The translations under genes were made by a program, and so were the position numbers. Below the pieces are notes generated by a model. The model was not told where the DNA came from. It did no database searches and was given only the letters and a program-made list of their open reading frames with translations. A DNA stretch of 64,000 bases from Stenopsyche tienmushanensis (lineage: Eukaryota > Arthropoda > Insecta > Trichoptera > Stenopsychidae), in contig WACJ01000119.1 in assembly GCA_008973525.1 (NCBI GenBank), positions 921,639 to 985,638 on the forward strand, in the 5' to 3' direction. Positions 19,256 to 30,361 of the stretch are shown one piece after another; the first letter of the stretch is position 1, and each line of letters starts with the position of its first letter.

Positions 19256-20672
19256 GTGCATTCCAAGAATTCCCATATTAATTCCATCCGATGCCCGAAA
19301 TTGTATTTTTATCGAATTTAATCGATCCCCACACCTATTTTTTTGGCGGCGTATCTGCAAAATAACTCCCGAAATTATTTTATGAGGCGCAAATAAGATT
19401 TTCGGGGATCAAAAGTCGCGGCTCGAATATGAAGGTCCTTTGTATGGAGGTCACATTTTCATTCCGAGGAAAAATTTTCGGTTCCCTGGTGGAGAAAATC
19501 GAGAAAATCCGCGTGTGGATGGGAGTGAATGGAAATGTGTGAAAGGAATCCAATATCCGGTGAATGGGTATGGAATAAATCGGCGTGTTAACAATAAATT
19601 CCTACGTGTGAATTATTGGTTCTTTCCGCACGTATTTGTGCAACAGGGTACATCGGATAATGTTGTCTTATACTTCTGGAAGAACAGGTTCGGCTTGGAA
19701 TCGATTTTGAGTAAGTTATTTGAGGAAGAGGTATCATTCGATTAAATTATCGCGTAAGCCATGTGGGATGATTCATTCTTTCTGTTTAGTTCTTATTTAA
19801 TTTTTAAGATCATGGATAAACTGGATTAATTATTTATATTCTAAAAATTTGGCTCTGGACCAAAATTAGTAATGGGGATCGCTTCTGATTACACTAACCT
19901 CTTTTTTCCCAAAAAGAAAAATCTTTTCCTTAAGCATCTGCTTAAAATCATCATCTCTACTATTTAAGAACATTTTTTAAATCGCCTTCAAATAAATAGT
20001 CAATGCTGGCAATCTCCGTATATAAGGGAGACCCGAAAGCATGCGAATATTTAGTTGAAATTTCTAATAAATCTTATTAAAGCAGCTTAAAGGAATTTAT
20101 GAAGATTTTTTAGAGAACTTTGTCAGAGTCCAACAATCAAAAATAAGAATTTTTACCAAAAAATAGTGCAAAAAACTCAAGCTGAGCCCAAATTTCAGAT
20201 TTATTTTCGATCCACCATAGCAAAATATAGCAAAGGTTATCATAATATAATGTCATATTTACACGGGTCAACATAGTTAACAAGCTTCTAAGACATGGCA
20301 GTTGACCGGAATCCTCTCATGTAAGCAAAGGCTTAAAATCGTTAAGGATAAGATATCACACTGACATATTTAAACACAGACATTTAATAATACACAATAC
20401 TATTCTAAGAAATTCTAAGCTCAATTTACTAATTAATTTATTTAAGCAAACGCTTATAAGAAGGTCAGCACATGTAAGTGCTGAAAGCTCGCTTATATTA
20501 AACGCGTCGATTAGACATTTCGCTCGAAAAATAAGAATGTATTTGGTTAACGAATAATTGAACGGAAATCACTATTAGCAATGTTGATAAACATTCTTAA
20601 TCCGATCGATGTGTTGTATAAAAATATTATTTTAAATATACATCATTGGTCGACTTTCAACAGGGGCCTATA
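19256..20672. other. Mostly unassigned DNA with one m3 terminus
   Basis: The 101-codon frame at 19440-19745 has no recognisable domain. At about 20024 the word AGGGAGACCCGAAAGCATGC is a decayed m3 mariner terminus without a nearby partner. Confidence 0.35.
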
Positions 20673-21530
20673 TCACGAGGGCGATTCAGATGTAATCCAA
20701 AGTTTTGCTGTACAATAATATTATTTTTCTACATAACTCCCTTCATTAAAAATACATTTATTCCATTGGATAGGAAGCTCCTTGATCCCGCCACTGAATA
20801 AAGGAGACGATAAGTAGCATCTTCTGTTGCGCAACGCGTAATTAATCGTTTTCATTTAAGCGGTATTACCGTCATCTAGTAGCTGGCAGTAGTAAGTCGC
20901 ATTTATTATCTGTCTGTCATATAGAAAATCAATCAATAAAATACCTTCTTTCAAGTCCCAAAATACAGTAGGCATCACTTTTCCAGCAGAGGAACCTGCT
21001 TTTCAGGTTTCCTCCCCTCCTTTCTAGATCTTTTGTTTTCTGGGATGTAGTAGTGGACTCACATTCCATCGCAGGTTCCAATACGATCTAAAAAACTACT
21101 TCTTTTTCTTGATAGCGATTCAAAAGTCGCTAAGAGATATATCTTTCTCTACATTTTGGTGTGCCTCGCTGAGCAGATGTGGGACCCACTTTGCTGATAT
21201 TTTTCTGTACCCAAGATGTTTCGTTACAATGATATGGACACTTCCAGTATTAATGTTTACCACTGATCAGAACACTGATCACCCTCCATAAACTTATTCA
21301 CGGCTTGAATCCTGTTTTCGTTGATGCTCGCTGCAGAGCGCCGTTTATGACTTTCATATTGCACATTACCTCGATCTTCACGAAAATTTTGGTCCCAATC
21401 AAACACTTGGGTCTTATTAAGACTACTGTCGCCAAACAAGTCGCTTTAAAATTTCACTTGATTTCACGCTATTCAAATATCGTATTTCAAATAATTACGC
21501 GTTGCGCAACAGAAGATGATATGATATGAT
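20673..21530 (-). pseudogene. m5 (rosa-type) mariner, rearranged pseudogene
   Basis: The left terminus is CACGAGGGCGATTCAGATGT. The minus strand then reads, from N to C terminus: GDSSLNKTQVFDWDQNFRED (21257-21439), a decayed catalytic block CDGM-stop-VHYYIPENKRS near 21060, a LIDFLYDRQ-like stretch, YYCQLLDDGN near 20880, and after a deletion LYSGGIKELPIQWNKC near 20790. The order and motifs fit mariner; the VFDW and IPENKRS forms resemble rosa-like lineages. Stops, a changed catalytic block and an internal loss of the PYSPD region make it inactive. A perfect inverted repeat (20818-20844 and 21492-21518) brackets most of the copy. Confidence 0.65.
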
Positions 21531-21555
21531 AGCGTATACGTATTTTTACAATCAT

Positions 21556-22188
21556 ACACTTGGGTCTGCTTTTATGCGATAGATTCGTTCCACGGGGAGT
21601 CGCACAAAAAAGACTTAAACTACATACAAAACTGGGGGAAAGGTTTCATTATTTTTAAAATTCGCATAACTTCAAATCGATGTGATAGAATGTACCAAAA
21701 ATCGCACAAAAAAAAGTTAATAAGAAAATTATAAAAATAAAAACACAATACACTTACGTCTCTTTTTATGCGATAGACACGTTCCACGGGGAGTCGTATA
21801 AAAATAGTTGAACTACATACACAACTGAGGGGTAGGTTCCATTATTTTTAGAAACCGCATAACTTCAAATCAATGTGGTAGAATGTACTAAAAGTCGCAT
21901 TAAAAAATTGGCATAAGTAAAAATATAATCGTACAAATGCAATTCTTAAGCTTTTGAGAAAAGTTGCCAAATTTAAAAACAATTCCGTTAGCCTATTACG
22001 CTACACACACTTCCGTTATAACGGTTTTAACTTGCACTTGTGTTAAATTTTGATTTTTTTTTATGCGCATTAACATAAAAAAAGCTTTGTCCTCTATAGA
22101 AAAATGATGGATAGGTTCTAATACTTTCGAAAACCGCATAACTTCAAATTCGCATAAAAAAGATCCGCATAAAAACAAACCCAAGTCT
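21556..22188. mobile_element. Non-autonomous TIR element of the CGCATAA family
   Basis: The left end ACACTTGGGTCTGCTTTTAT and the right end, reverse complement AGACTTGGGTTTGTTTTTAT, are inverted copies. The interior has three tandem-like units, each with TGCGATAGA-ACG-TTCCACGGGGAG, an aactacata track and AACCGCATAACTTCAAAT. About 630 bp with no transposase. The architecture, with ends rich in TTTTTATGCG, is shared with 15.67 and 56.67 kb. The superfamily is not determined. Confidence 0.65.
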
Positions 22189-22479
22189 ATATGATTGATG
22201 TTTTGAGCCTTTGCTATATTAAAAAATAATGTAGCAGGTACCGAAATATTCACAACTTTTTTAAGGAAAATGTCTATTTGGTCTATAATCATCATTATTG
22301 GTAATATTTTCACATAATGTACTTTTATTGCCTGTGTACCATGAAGGTTCATGTTTCATTTACTGGGATCTATCTAAAAACTAAAAATGATTGCTTGATT
22401 TAACCGTTTGAGTGCAAAACAGCGTTATATCTTTGCGAGAAATTTCTCTCAAAAATTCGGCTTTATTGTTGTGAAACAG

Positions 22480-22950
22480 TACAAAAAACTACATTGAAAC
22501 ATCTTCATGGCGCTGTTTTTGTTCCATTGTGAGCAAATACGGCACTCATCTTGCGCACAGCTTTCTCATATCCAAATTTTCAGTCAATATGTGATATATA
22601 GCAGTTTTTGAAATGGTTGTTATGTCTGTTAGATCGCACACTTTCAGTTGATGGTCATCTAATACCATTGTATGTTTCTGACACCATTTCTGGCGTGGTC
22701 ACCTCAATTGGTCGACCAGTGCGATGTTCATCTTGACAGCTCGTACTGCTTCGCTTAAACTCTGTCACCTTTTACTATTGTAAATTAAGAAATAGACTTC
22801 CCCAGAATATAATGAATAAAAAGAATAAACAACGTAGCGTCTTCAAACTTGAAACTTAAGCTTTATAAGATAGGTATTTTTGCCAATGTAAGGCTTTTTA
22901 AACAGCAGTTAATATCTATGCGTTCGGGCGGGTACTTCTGGGACTTTGCT
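22480..22950 (-). pseudogene. m1 mariner fragment with right terminus
   Basis: The top strand carries the usual m1 landmarks in reverse: TTCGGCTTTATTGTTGTGAA, CGCTGTTTTTGTTCCATTGT, GCGCACAGCTTTCTCATATC (MRKLCA in translation), GGTCACCTCAATTGGTCGAC, and a terminus GGGCGGGTACTTCTGGGAC at about 22925-22943. The left half with the catalytic C-terminus is absent. Multiple stops. Confidence 0.6.
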
Positions 22951-24160
22951 TTTTATCTCGAAATATTTTATTTTATGTAATTTTTGCTATGGTTAATGAT
23001 CAAAAATATATCATCAAGGCTGCGAATCGATTCGATGCACTGTAATTAAACTTGTCCTTGCGCACATGCCATTATTGCTGCAAATACAGATGTTGGAAAT
23101 GCCTACGTGTACACGCCCCATTGTGATGCTGCAATTCGAAGATTGATATTGCAGTCTTGCTTTGTCAGATTCCCCTCGAACATTCTGCATACTATTGTGT
23201 ATCGATATTGTGTTATATGACTGAAATCAACGCTGATGAATATCCTAGCGATGAAAGGTGCACTGAACACCGTTCTGAATGGAGCGATGCTTCGATCGAT
23301 CCGAGGAATGCTTCGTAAAAATGATTACAAACGAAATTCATATCTGATATTCGACTCGAAAATATAAAATGAAATGTTATATACAGGTTTTTTTAAAAAA
23401 GGTATTGTGTTTAATGTGCTTGGAGTGGGCTATTTTGAAGTCGAGTTTTACAGCACGAAACTACTAGAGAGTGAATTAAAATTAGCTCGGCATTGTTGTG
23501 TGAAGCTGTGGGGTTTTTCGAGGTCCCATTACGTCCCGGTGTCAATTCTGTGAGCTTTCACTCTTAATTAGAAGTAGGGAGGCTATAGTGCAGACCCTTG
23601 GGGAGTCTAGCTCACGCCGCGCCAATTCATCACGTGACTTTGACATTTGGCGCGAGAATTGCGCGCGCTTTGCGCTGTCAAAAACAGAGAGCTGCGCTCT
23701 CAACTGTCACGAATCACTTATCGAACCACAAGTTCTCCGCATGATTAATTATCGCATTGAATTGAATGCAATACTGTCAGATTTGAACACATCGATCCCT
23801 TAAACAATTCCAAGTTTCCCATTCAAAAGTTTATTCATTTAGCAAACTTATAACAAGGTGTCCAATTTACTTAGAATATTGCAGCCTCTCAAAATAGCCA
23901 ATAACTAACAATGCCCCACATTCTATCCAAGCTTCATTCAAGCTCATCCAGGGACAGCCACTAGCAATGAAATTTAATCTACGAGCAAGCAAACTATTGT
24001 TGTCAAAGCCGGCAAAGTTGTCCCATTTGTTATATTGGATTTCTTATCATTAGCATGTATTATGATTTAGTATCCTATGTGTAATGGTTACTTAATTTAG
24101 ATGTACGCTCAGCAAAGGGTTTTAACATAGAAATATTGGCTCTCACAAAGATAAACGAGC
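22951..24160. other. Unassigned, apparently unique DNA
   Basis: No repeats shared with the rest of the window were noticed. The part near 23.58-23.70 kb is GC-richer (GCGCGAGAATTGCGCGCGC). No domain in any frame. Confidence 0.35.
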
Positions 24161-25330
24161 CGTTTACAGTTTGGTTATTTTCAAGTTAGCCATATACTTG
24201 CTAAGTAGAGTCGTTGGTCTACGAAGTGATCTCTGCCTTGCATGAAGGTTTTGTGTCTTGTGATCATCGCCAATATCCAAAAATTGAGACTGGACAAACA
24301 GGGACTTAGTGGTATGTTTGGTTTCTTTGACGACAGATTCTATTCCTCGCGCTGCTGTGCGGTGTGTTCCAAGTGCCCTCGGACTAACCACATAGGAGTG
24401 TTTTCACCGCTATTTTGGTTTCCTGAGAGATTCCAGCTTCCAAGCGCCCACCTCTTTAAATCTGCGTACTCCAAAAGGAGACGAAATTTCCACAAAATAC
24501 CGCTTTCAGATTACGTGCATCCGAAGGTGCGTTGGAGGAGGAAGGAAGAGGTTACGCTAAAATGGAAAGGAACTACTATCCGAGGTCCCTGTCATCACGA
24601 ATCTAACTTTAATCTGAAGGGACACGCAGCGAATTTTGGACTACATGGGCTCTCCCTTCTCCCGTGGTTATCGTATTGGTTCGATCGTGTGTAGTACCTA
24701 GTCACGGAGAGAAACTTTTTATCTGTATGCACTAGACTGTTGAAGATAGTGATGTTGCCTTTTGCACAGAGTCCTCTTGCATCTTCTGTAATCAGCAGTT
24801 CCACATTCCACTTTACATGTACACAGCATAAAATAAGCTGCGTGCCCAACTCATGTTAGCTGGGCTAGTTTAGCAACGTTTGATGATCAAACTGACCCAC
24901 TTGGGCCCAGTATCGAAAATATAATGCTAGAGAGTGCAATATTTAATTACCCCCCCCCCCTTTCATGAATGTTAGACTCCACGATGCCCACCCATAAAAC
25001 CCCCGGGGGGACAACCCTACGCCTGTGGGCAACGGTCAAACCTCTGGTACAATGATATGACTAACTGGGGTTGGACTTAGTTTGACTCAGATGGTGGCAG
25101 TGCCCCCACTGGATAGCATTCTTTGAATTTAGCGTAACCTCTGTCCTTCCTCCTCCAACGCACTTTCGGGTGCACATGGTCTGAAGCTGATCTTCCTGCA
25201 GGGACCTTGCTTCTTTTGGAGGGCGTGGAACGAAAGGGGTCGACACCTGGATGGTACCGGTAATGGGATCTGTCATTTAAGACCCTGTATAACTGTAAGA
25301 CGCTGTCTGTCCGACTACATTATCCCCCTT
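24161..25330. repeat. Dispersed repeat A, long rearranged copy
   Basis: This shares stretches with 40.85-41.24, 42.48-43.39, 48.73-48.90 and 49.99-50.60 kb. Landmarks: GTGCCCTCGGACTAACCACA, TTCCAAGCGCCCACCTC, GAGGAGGAAGGAAGAGGTTA, TGCACTAGACTGTTGAAGAT, and GTTAGACTCCACGATGCCCA at about 24970. The part at 24.96-25.28 kb is in the same orientation as 49.99-50.45 kb. Class unknown. The 150-codon frame at 24242-24694 spans part of it and has no recognised domain. Confidence 0.5.
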
Positions 25331-25504
25331 CTTCGAAACGAGGCGTGTTTGTCGTTTATTGGCGTCGGGATCAACATCAAGGATAATGATAAGGAGCGTC
25401 TTGGTGCCTTTTATGACCTCCTAATGAGGTAGGCTAAATAAGGTAGGGTTAGAGACTGTAGTAGGGGCGAAAACTAGAACTGAGATTCCGAGAAGTTTGT
25501 CACA

Positions 25505-25600
25505 TATAAAAATGAATATCTTTAGTATTTATAATATAGGCACCTATACCATTCATTCGATTGCGATGAAACTTTAATAAGTTGTTGGGCGCACTCCCAA
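25505..25600 (+). mobile_element. Helitron-like sub-unit fragment
   Basis: It carries ATATAAAAATGAATAT and then ACCATTCATTCGATTGCGAT with GAAACTTTAATAAGTTGTTG, the sub-unit seen twice in each copy at 16.87 and 38.76 kb. Confidence 0.4.
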
Positions 25601-25781
25601 AAAGATTTTTGATTTAGCACAAGTCCTGCTTGTATGCGGAATTTGTTTTGCGAGGCATTTAGCGGTTGCACCATGTTGGCGCATATTGGTCGGGTGAAAT
25701 GATGCGGGGCGTGGGGACGGGGAGAGGAAGGATGCGCACGCAATACAGCAGTTGAACTCCGCTCACGGAAGAGGTTGTCCT

Positions 25782-25850
25782 GCGGTTATACGGTTGGACT
25801 CATAACTCAATCATCTTGGGTTCGAATCCTACAAGAGATGTGGCTGGTGA
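25782..25850 (+). tRNA. Degenerate tRNA-Met-like sequence (pseudo-tRNA or SINE head)
   Basis: GGGTTCGAATCCT at about 25808-25820 is a good B-box/T-arm match, and ACTCATAACTC before it could be a CAT anticodon loop with four of five stem pairs. The D-arm is poor and no acceptor stem pairs, so a functional tRNA is unlikely. No poly-A tail or target duplication was found to prove a SINE. Confidence 0.25.
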
Positions 25851-27728
25851 TCAAAATTTTTAAAACATATATACGCCATGAAAATCTTTGTCAAAATGGT
25901 TGGCATTTTACATTTATCTGCATTATCAAAATTCCTAATATTCCGTGATCATGGGCAGATCAACATGTTCGAAATATCAATTTTTTTTTAAATTCCTTCG
26001 TAAATATTAAATAATATATTATTTAATACTAGTACATTAAGATTTAATTCGGTACGAAAAAATGGAAATATAAAACATTACAAAGAGGAGATAAAATATT
26101 TTTGCGGCCAACAAAGTTTCGTTTAATATCACTTTGTAATAAATATTACATTTTTCTGTCCTTCGGAATAAAGAAAGTTATTGTCTCTCACTTCCAAAGG
26201 GCTCTTATCGAATACAAGACACTCCTGCTGATAACTTTTTTAAGTTCAACCACACAATTTTCGCAACAATCTTATTTCCAAAAAGATTATTCGCCTTTGT
26301 AGAATTCTCTCTGTTTTCGCAAATACAATTCGCGCCGAAAAAGATTGTCTTACATGCGAACGGTATATATATATATTTTTAATGTTTCTCAACATAATAT
26401 ATTTTGATATTCTATCGATGTTCGAAGCCTGCGTCGAATTTGCATACATTTTTTAAAAAAATACTATTTTCTCAAAGGTTGTGTATTGAACATGACGCCC
26501 AAAGAAAATTGTTATTCTGTGAAGTACCTTATAAAGCATGGCTACTAAGTACCCATCCTTTGAGGGCCACAAGAGTTATTTATTGCGGTGTATATCAAAG
26601 CTTTTTGTGAATGGCTTTTGAAATAAAATCGCATTGAATTCCGACTATTTGAATTTAATACCCATCAGCTTGTAAAAAAACTTTGACGTATTTGCATTTT
26701 TTTATTAAGACTTTTTTATCTTCGGCTCATCGTTGATGTTTTCAAGGGAATAGAAATGAATTTAATCAGATAAAATATTAAACTGCGTTTGTGTAATATA
26801 TAAAAAGTGCTACTAGTTGCTTCACGCTGCGCGTGGAAACAGCGCGGCGCATGCGCTTATTTATTTTGATTATTAAGAGATTACAATACGTCCTTAATAT
26901 TAAATAATTTATCTTTTATGATGTTTAATCCTAAAATGAAAGTATTTTAGATGTCTTCATTTTTTTCGAAATAAAAGGCTCGCCAGTATTTCTTATCTGC
27001 GAAAATTTATGCTTGCAAAAAAATGTATGACATTAATGAATTGATTATATAAATCAAGTGTGGTTTTTGACTTTGCATGAGTAATTTGGCAGTTTTTTTC
27101 GGTTACTGTCGCGCTATTATTTTTCAAGCAAACATTGGCCCAGACAATTCGAGGAGTTAATTTAACATGTAAATTAAGCAGTCCAATTTCTCTTTCTATT
27201 TGTCAATTCCATTAACCTGTTCCATCATACGAAAATTTACCTTTTAAATCCAATAAGCCAATTTGTACGTCTGCCACCCCCCCCCCCCCCCCGGTTATTA
27301 CAAATGAAAACTTAATAAGTTGAGACTATAACGCAACGAACGAGCAACCCCATAAAGGCTTAACGTTTCTTTGTCACAACGTGTCGCATAATTTATTGGA
27401 ACAAAACTTGCTCATTTAACGACCGAACTTCTTAAAAGACGACCAAATATTTATATATAAATAAAATACTTCCAAAAATTTTGAATCATTAAAATGCATC
27501 ACTATTTTGTTAGGGTTATTGAAAAGTAAGCCATTTTTGTAGATACAAAACACGTTAGGGGTTTTGTTTTAAATGTTTTTCATGTTTAAATGTATCATAA
27601 ACAATTACATGTCCAAGTGTCGTGGATTCCTATGGTGTCAGAACATCCATTTCGTTCATTTCATTTCCACATGCCAATCAATTTTACACTTCATTTGGGT
27701 ATCAGGCTTATAAATTAAGACTAAATAA
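25851..27728. other. Unassigned AT-rich DNA
   Basis: No recognisable element over 1.9 kb. A CpG-rich patch lies near 26825-26860, and a run of C occurs near 27273-27292. Confidence 0.35.
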
Positions 27729-27729
27729 A

Positions 27730-28180
27730 AAAACAATTTAAATAAATAAATATGCATTTTTTATGTGTGAGGAGAAGTCCACTCTCGCTCGCGATCTCAT
27801 TTGGTGCGAGCCACCAATGTAAATTAGCCTCTGGGGGGGGGGGGGTTCGTGAACATGGAGATCGTAGAAAGCTCCGGGGATGCATTTCTCCCCATAGCTT
27901 AAACAAAAAACCCTAAATGCCCTAAAAGATGAGGGAGTGGCCACAAGGCTTGTGTGTCCAACCGGTCCGCCTTTCAGACCGCTGATACTTTACATGTCCA
28001 CAGACGCTGTTACATGTCCACAGAACGCGGTCTGCGTTCATGACTGGATCTCCGCATGGACACTCCGAAATCGGGGAAAGTCTGAGCCTAAGAAGCGAAG
28101 CCCTAAACCGCCCGTGCCCTGTGAGCCTTCCAGTAATCCGGAACGACCTTAGCTTGGAAGAACAACTGCATATATTGTTT
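27730..28180 (-). pseudogene. LINE C-terminus (CCHC knuckle) and 3' end
   Basis: The minus strand reads GRLTGHGRFRASLLRLRLSP, then CPCGDPVMNADRVLWTC, the C-terminal zinc knuckle of Jockey/R1-like LINE proteins (LTGHG, CxCG, HVLxxC; the histidine here is arginine). It then runs into the GGTCTGAAAGGCGGACCGGT palindrome and an untranslated track with FYD-like words, a CCCCCAGAGGCTAATTTACA landmark and a TTTTTTATGTGTGAG end. This copy links the many short 3'-end repeats of the window to a LINE. RT and endonuclease are absent. Confidence 0.7.
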
Positions 28181-29098
28181 TTACTTATTAATGACGCAAC
28201 CATCCCACCACGTGACTATTGAGATTCCCAATGGCGTCAGTTTATTTTCAGACCATCCCAATACAACAGTTTAAATCATTACATTCATCTAACCAAGATT
28301 TATTGTATGCAGTGAATTTTTTGAATTTGAATCCCTATACCAATACGTTAGCTTTTAAGGGTGGCTCAAAATAACTTTGGTGTGCAAAATGGCACACATG
28401 GCGCAGAGAAAATTGAAGCTTATTCCATCCGGTTCGCTTTAAAAATATCCCTGGAACAGGTAAATTCCCAGGGATTACATTGGAATAGATTTCGCAAGGT
28501 GTTTCCACAAAGGAGCAATATCCCAACCCTCACAAATATCCAAATGCACAATTGCATCATAGCTCAACATCTTTCGGCCGTACTTCGAACGCTTCAACGT
28601 CAGATACTAAATCGCCAAGTGAACCGCGATGTGTTATATTCAACCCTTTGTGTCCGAACAAGCGTATCCTTCGTGCCTTAATAACCTCATTACATGGAAT
28701 GCATTCGCCAAGTGTCTTGTCAACATTTGTGTCTGCAAATCTGTTCGATGGAATTGGGTCATATCTCATTTTGATCCGTATGTAGGACAGACAAAAATGT
28801 ACACAGTTATATCCGGAATGGGCCATTACTTCCGGTGGGATGCTGTAAGTGGGAGGACGCTGTGTGGAGATGGCGTATGTTAGATTTCTACGGGGCATTA
28901 AATTTTGGAATGGCTCCTTGTGTCGATGGCAATCTTGCAGCACGCCTTTATGGCCTTTTCTTTCAAATTAAATAAAACTCCTCAAAAAGGATGGAGGACT
29001 AGGATAAAATCCCCCCCAATTATATATAATGCCCAAACGACGCATTTAAAAAACAACTTAACTTGAATTACAAATTAAATCATATCAAGTATAATATA
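28181..29098. other. Unassigned DNA with long overlapping frames
   Basis: Frames of 128 codons (minus, 28557-28943) and 106, 77 and 84 codons (plus) overlap. None shows a known domain, and all frames being open suggests composition rather than selection. Confidence 0.3.
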
Positions 29099-29410
29099 TC
29101 AGGAGGACCCGAAAGTATTCGTTTATTTTTAGACCCAATGTTTGAGCTCAGTTTGTGCCCAAAACGAATAGGATGGGTGCTATAGGGTAGGATGGGTATC
29201 GCACGCCTTGATCGAATACAACAAAAACTTGATTTCTCAACATTGTCTCCTTTCGCTTCAATACACTTTTGCGATAAATATCCAATAGCTTCGACACCCT
29301 GTTTATAGTGAGAATCGTCGAGCTCCTCAAAATAGCCATCAACCACCTACTTCACTTCTTCATTGTCAGCAAATCTTTTATTCGAAAAGGCGTCAATTTA
29401 AAACTTATAA
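29099..29410 (-). pseudogene. m3-ended mariner, transposase C-terminal tail
   Basis: The left terminus TCAGGAGGACCCGAAAGTAT matches the m3 MITE at 17.8 kb. The minus strand reads GYFEELDDSHYKQGVEAIGY, then QKCIEAKGDNVEK, the tail of mariner transposases (GxExLxxRWxKCIxxxGxYVEK). The nearly identical LEELDxSHYK form is seen in m1 copies, so m1 and m3 may be sister lineages. Continuation toward the catalytic core is cut by LINE sequence from about 29440. Confidence 0.65.
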
Positions 29411-29439
29411 TTTTACTCTTCTAATTTATTTTGCAACAT

Positions 29440-29628
29440 TACATTCGATCGCGAATCACTCATTCGTCGTATCAGCGGTCTGATAATTGGACCGGTTGGA
29501 CACATAGATCTTGTGGCCACTCTGTCCTCTTTTTAGGACTTTTTGCAGCATTTTCGGTGGTAAATGCTTATCCAGGAACCTTTTATGAACTTTACGATCA
29601 CGAAAGTCTCCCCCCAAAGGCTAATATA
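29440..29628 (+). mobile_element. LINE 3'-end copy inside mariner sequence
   Basis: It contains ATTCGTCGTATCAGCGGTCC, GGACCGGTTGGACACA, and in one frame LFAAFSVVNAYPGTFYELYD, then CCCCAAAGGCTAATA. It continues beyond the m4 mariner inserted at 29629. Confidence 0.6.
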
Positions 29629-30361
29629 TTAGGGTGTCCCATAAGTTTCTTTCGTTTTCATATTAAGAAAAAAATAAACAATATTTTGTGTTACATCAAA
29701 ATTTATTGAATAATATTTCTGTTCTATTACCTTTCTCCATCTCTCCGGATGCCTCATAATGCTTTCTTGCCAAAATTTCCCAGGTTTGTTGGAAAAATAT
29801 TAATCTAGGTAAATTTTTATATCATTTTTTGAATTAAATTTTTTACCACGTAAAGAATTTTTCGATGAAAAAAATAAATAATAATCTGAAGGGGGAATGT
29901 TCGGAGAGTATGGAGGATGAGATAAAACATCCCAGTCAAATGATTATAACTTTTTCTGACGAGCAAAAGACACATGTGGGTAGCCCTTCCAGTCCCACCA
30001 AATACATAGCAAAACTTTTTTTTGGATGTAGGCTAGGTTTAGCTACAGTTAAAGCTTCTGTACCCTTGGTCTAAGACCGTTTACGTTGGATATTCTCATA
30101 GAGTATCCAACTTTCATCTCCAGTGACAAGTCTCTTCAAAAAAGGTTGGCTATTATGTCGTTGGAGAAGAAGATCGCATGTTGAAATACGTTGAAGTTTA
30201 TTTGAGTCAGTCAGTTCACGAGGAAGCCACACATTTGAACGATTGATGTAACCCAATTTTGTCAGATGATGGAATATCTAAGTATATCGCGAGTTTTCTT
30301 CAACCATGGCTATGATTACATCTATGTTCATTTGCGAAAGAAACTTATGGCACAACCTAAT
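29629..30361 (-). mobile_element. m4 mariner, internally deleted, with both termini
   Basis: Termini TTAGGGTGTCCCATAAGTTT and, reverse complement of the right end, TTAGGTTGTGCCATAAGTTT are inverted over about 26 bp with TA at the edges. The minus strand carries WLPRELTDSNKLQRISTCDL, LVTGDESWILYEN, a WDWKG-like stretch, and HPPYSPNIPPSDYYLF. The first aspartate block (GDESW) is intact, but the third catalytic aspartate of PYSPD is asparagine. The N-terminal DNA-binding half is deleted, so at 733 bp it is just over half of a usual 1.3-kb element. It interrupts the LINE 3' copy at 29440-29628. Confidence 0.8.

Noticed and set aside
19440..19745. 101-codon frame
   Set aside because: No recognised domain; cannot be separated from chance.
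24242..24694. 150-codon frame as a gene
   Set aside because: It covers repeat A, whose other copies are interrupted; no domain recognised.
27265..27295. C and G homopolymer runs (also 24.95, 27.83, 48.74, 53.25 kb) as functional signals
   Set aside because: The 27.83-kb run matches a C-rich track in the LINE 3' ends; the others have no consistent context and may partly be sequencing artefacts.
28557..28943. 128-codon minus-strand frame as a host exon
   Set aside because: No known domain; long frames are open on both strands over the same stretch, and no splice context supports it.
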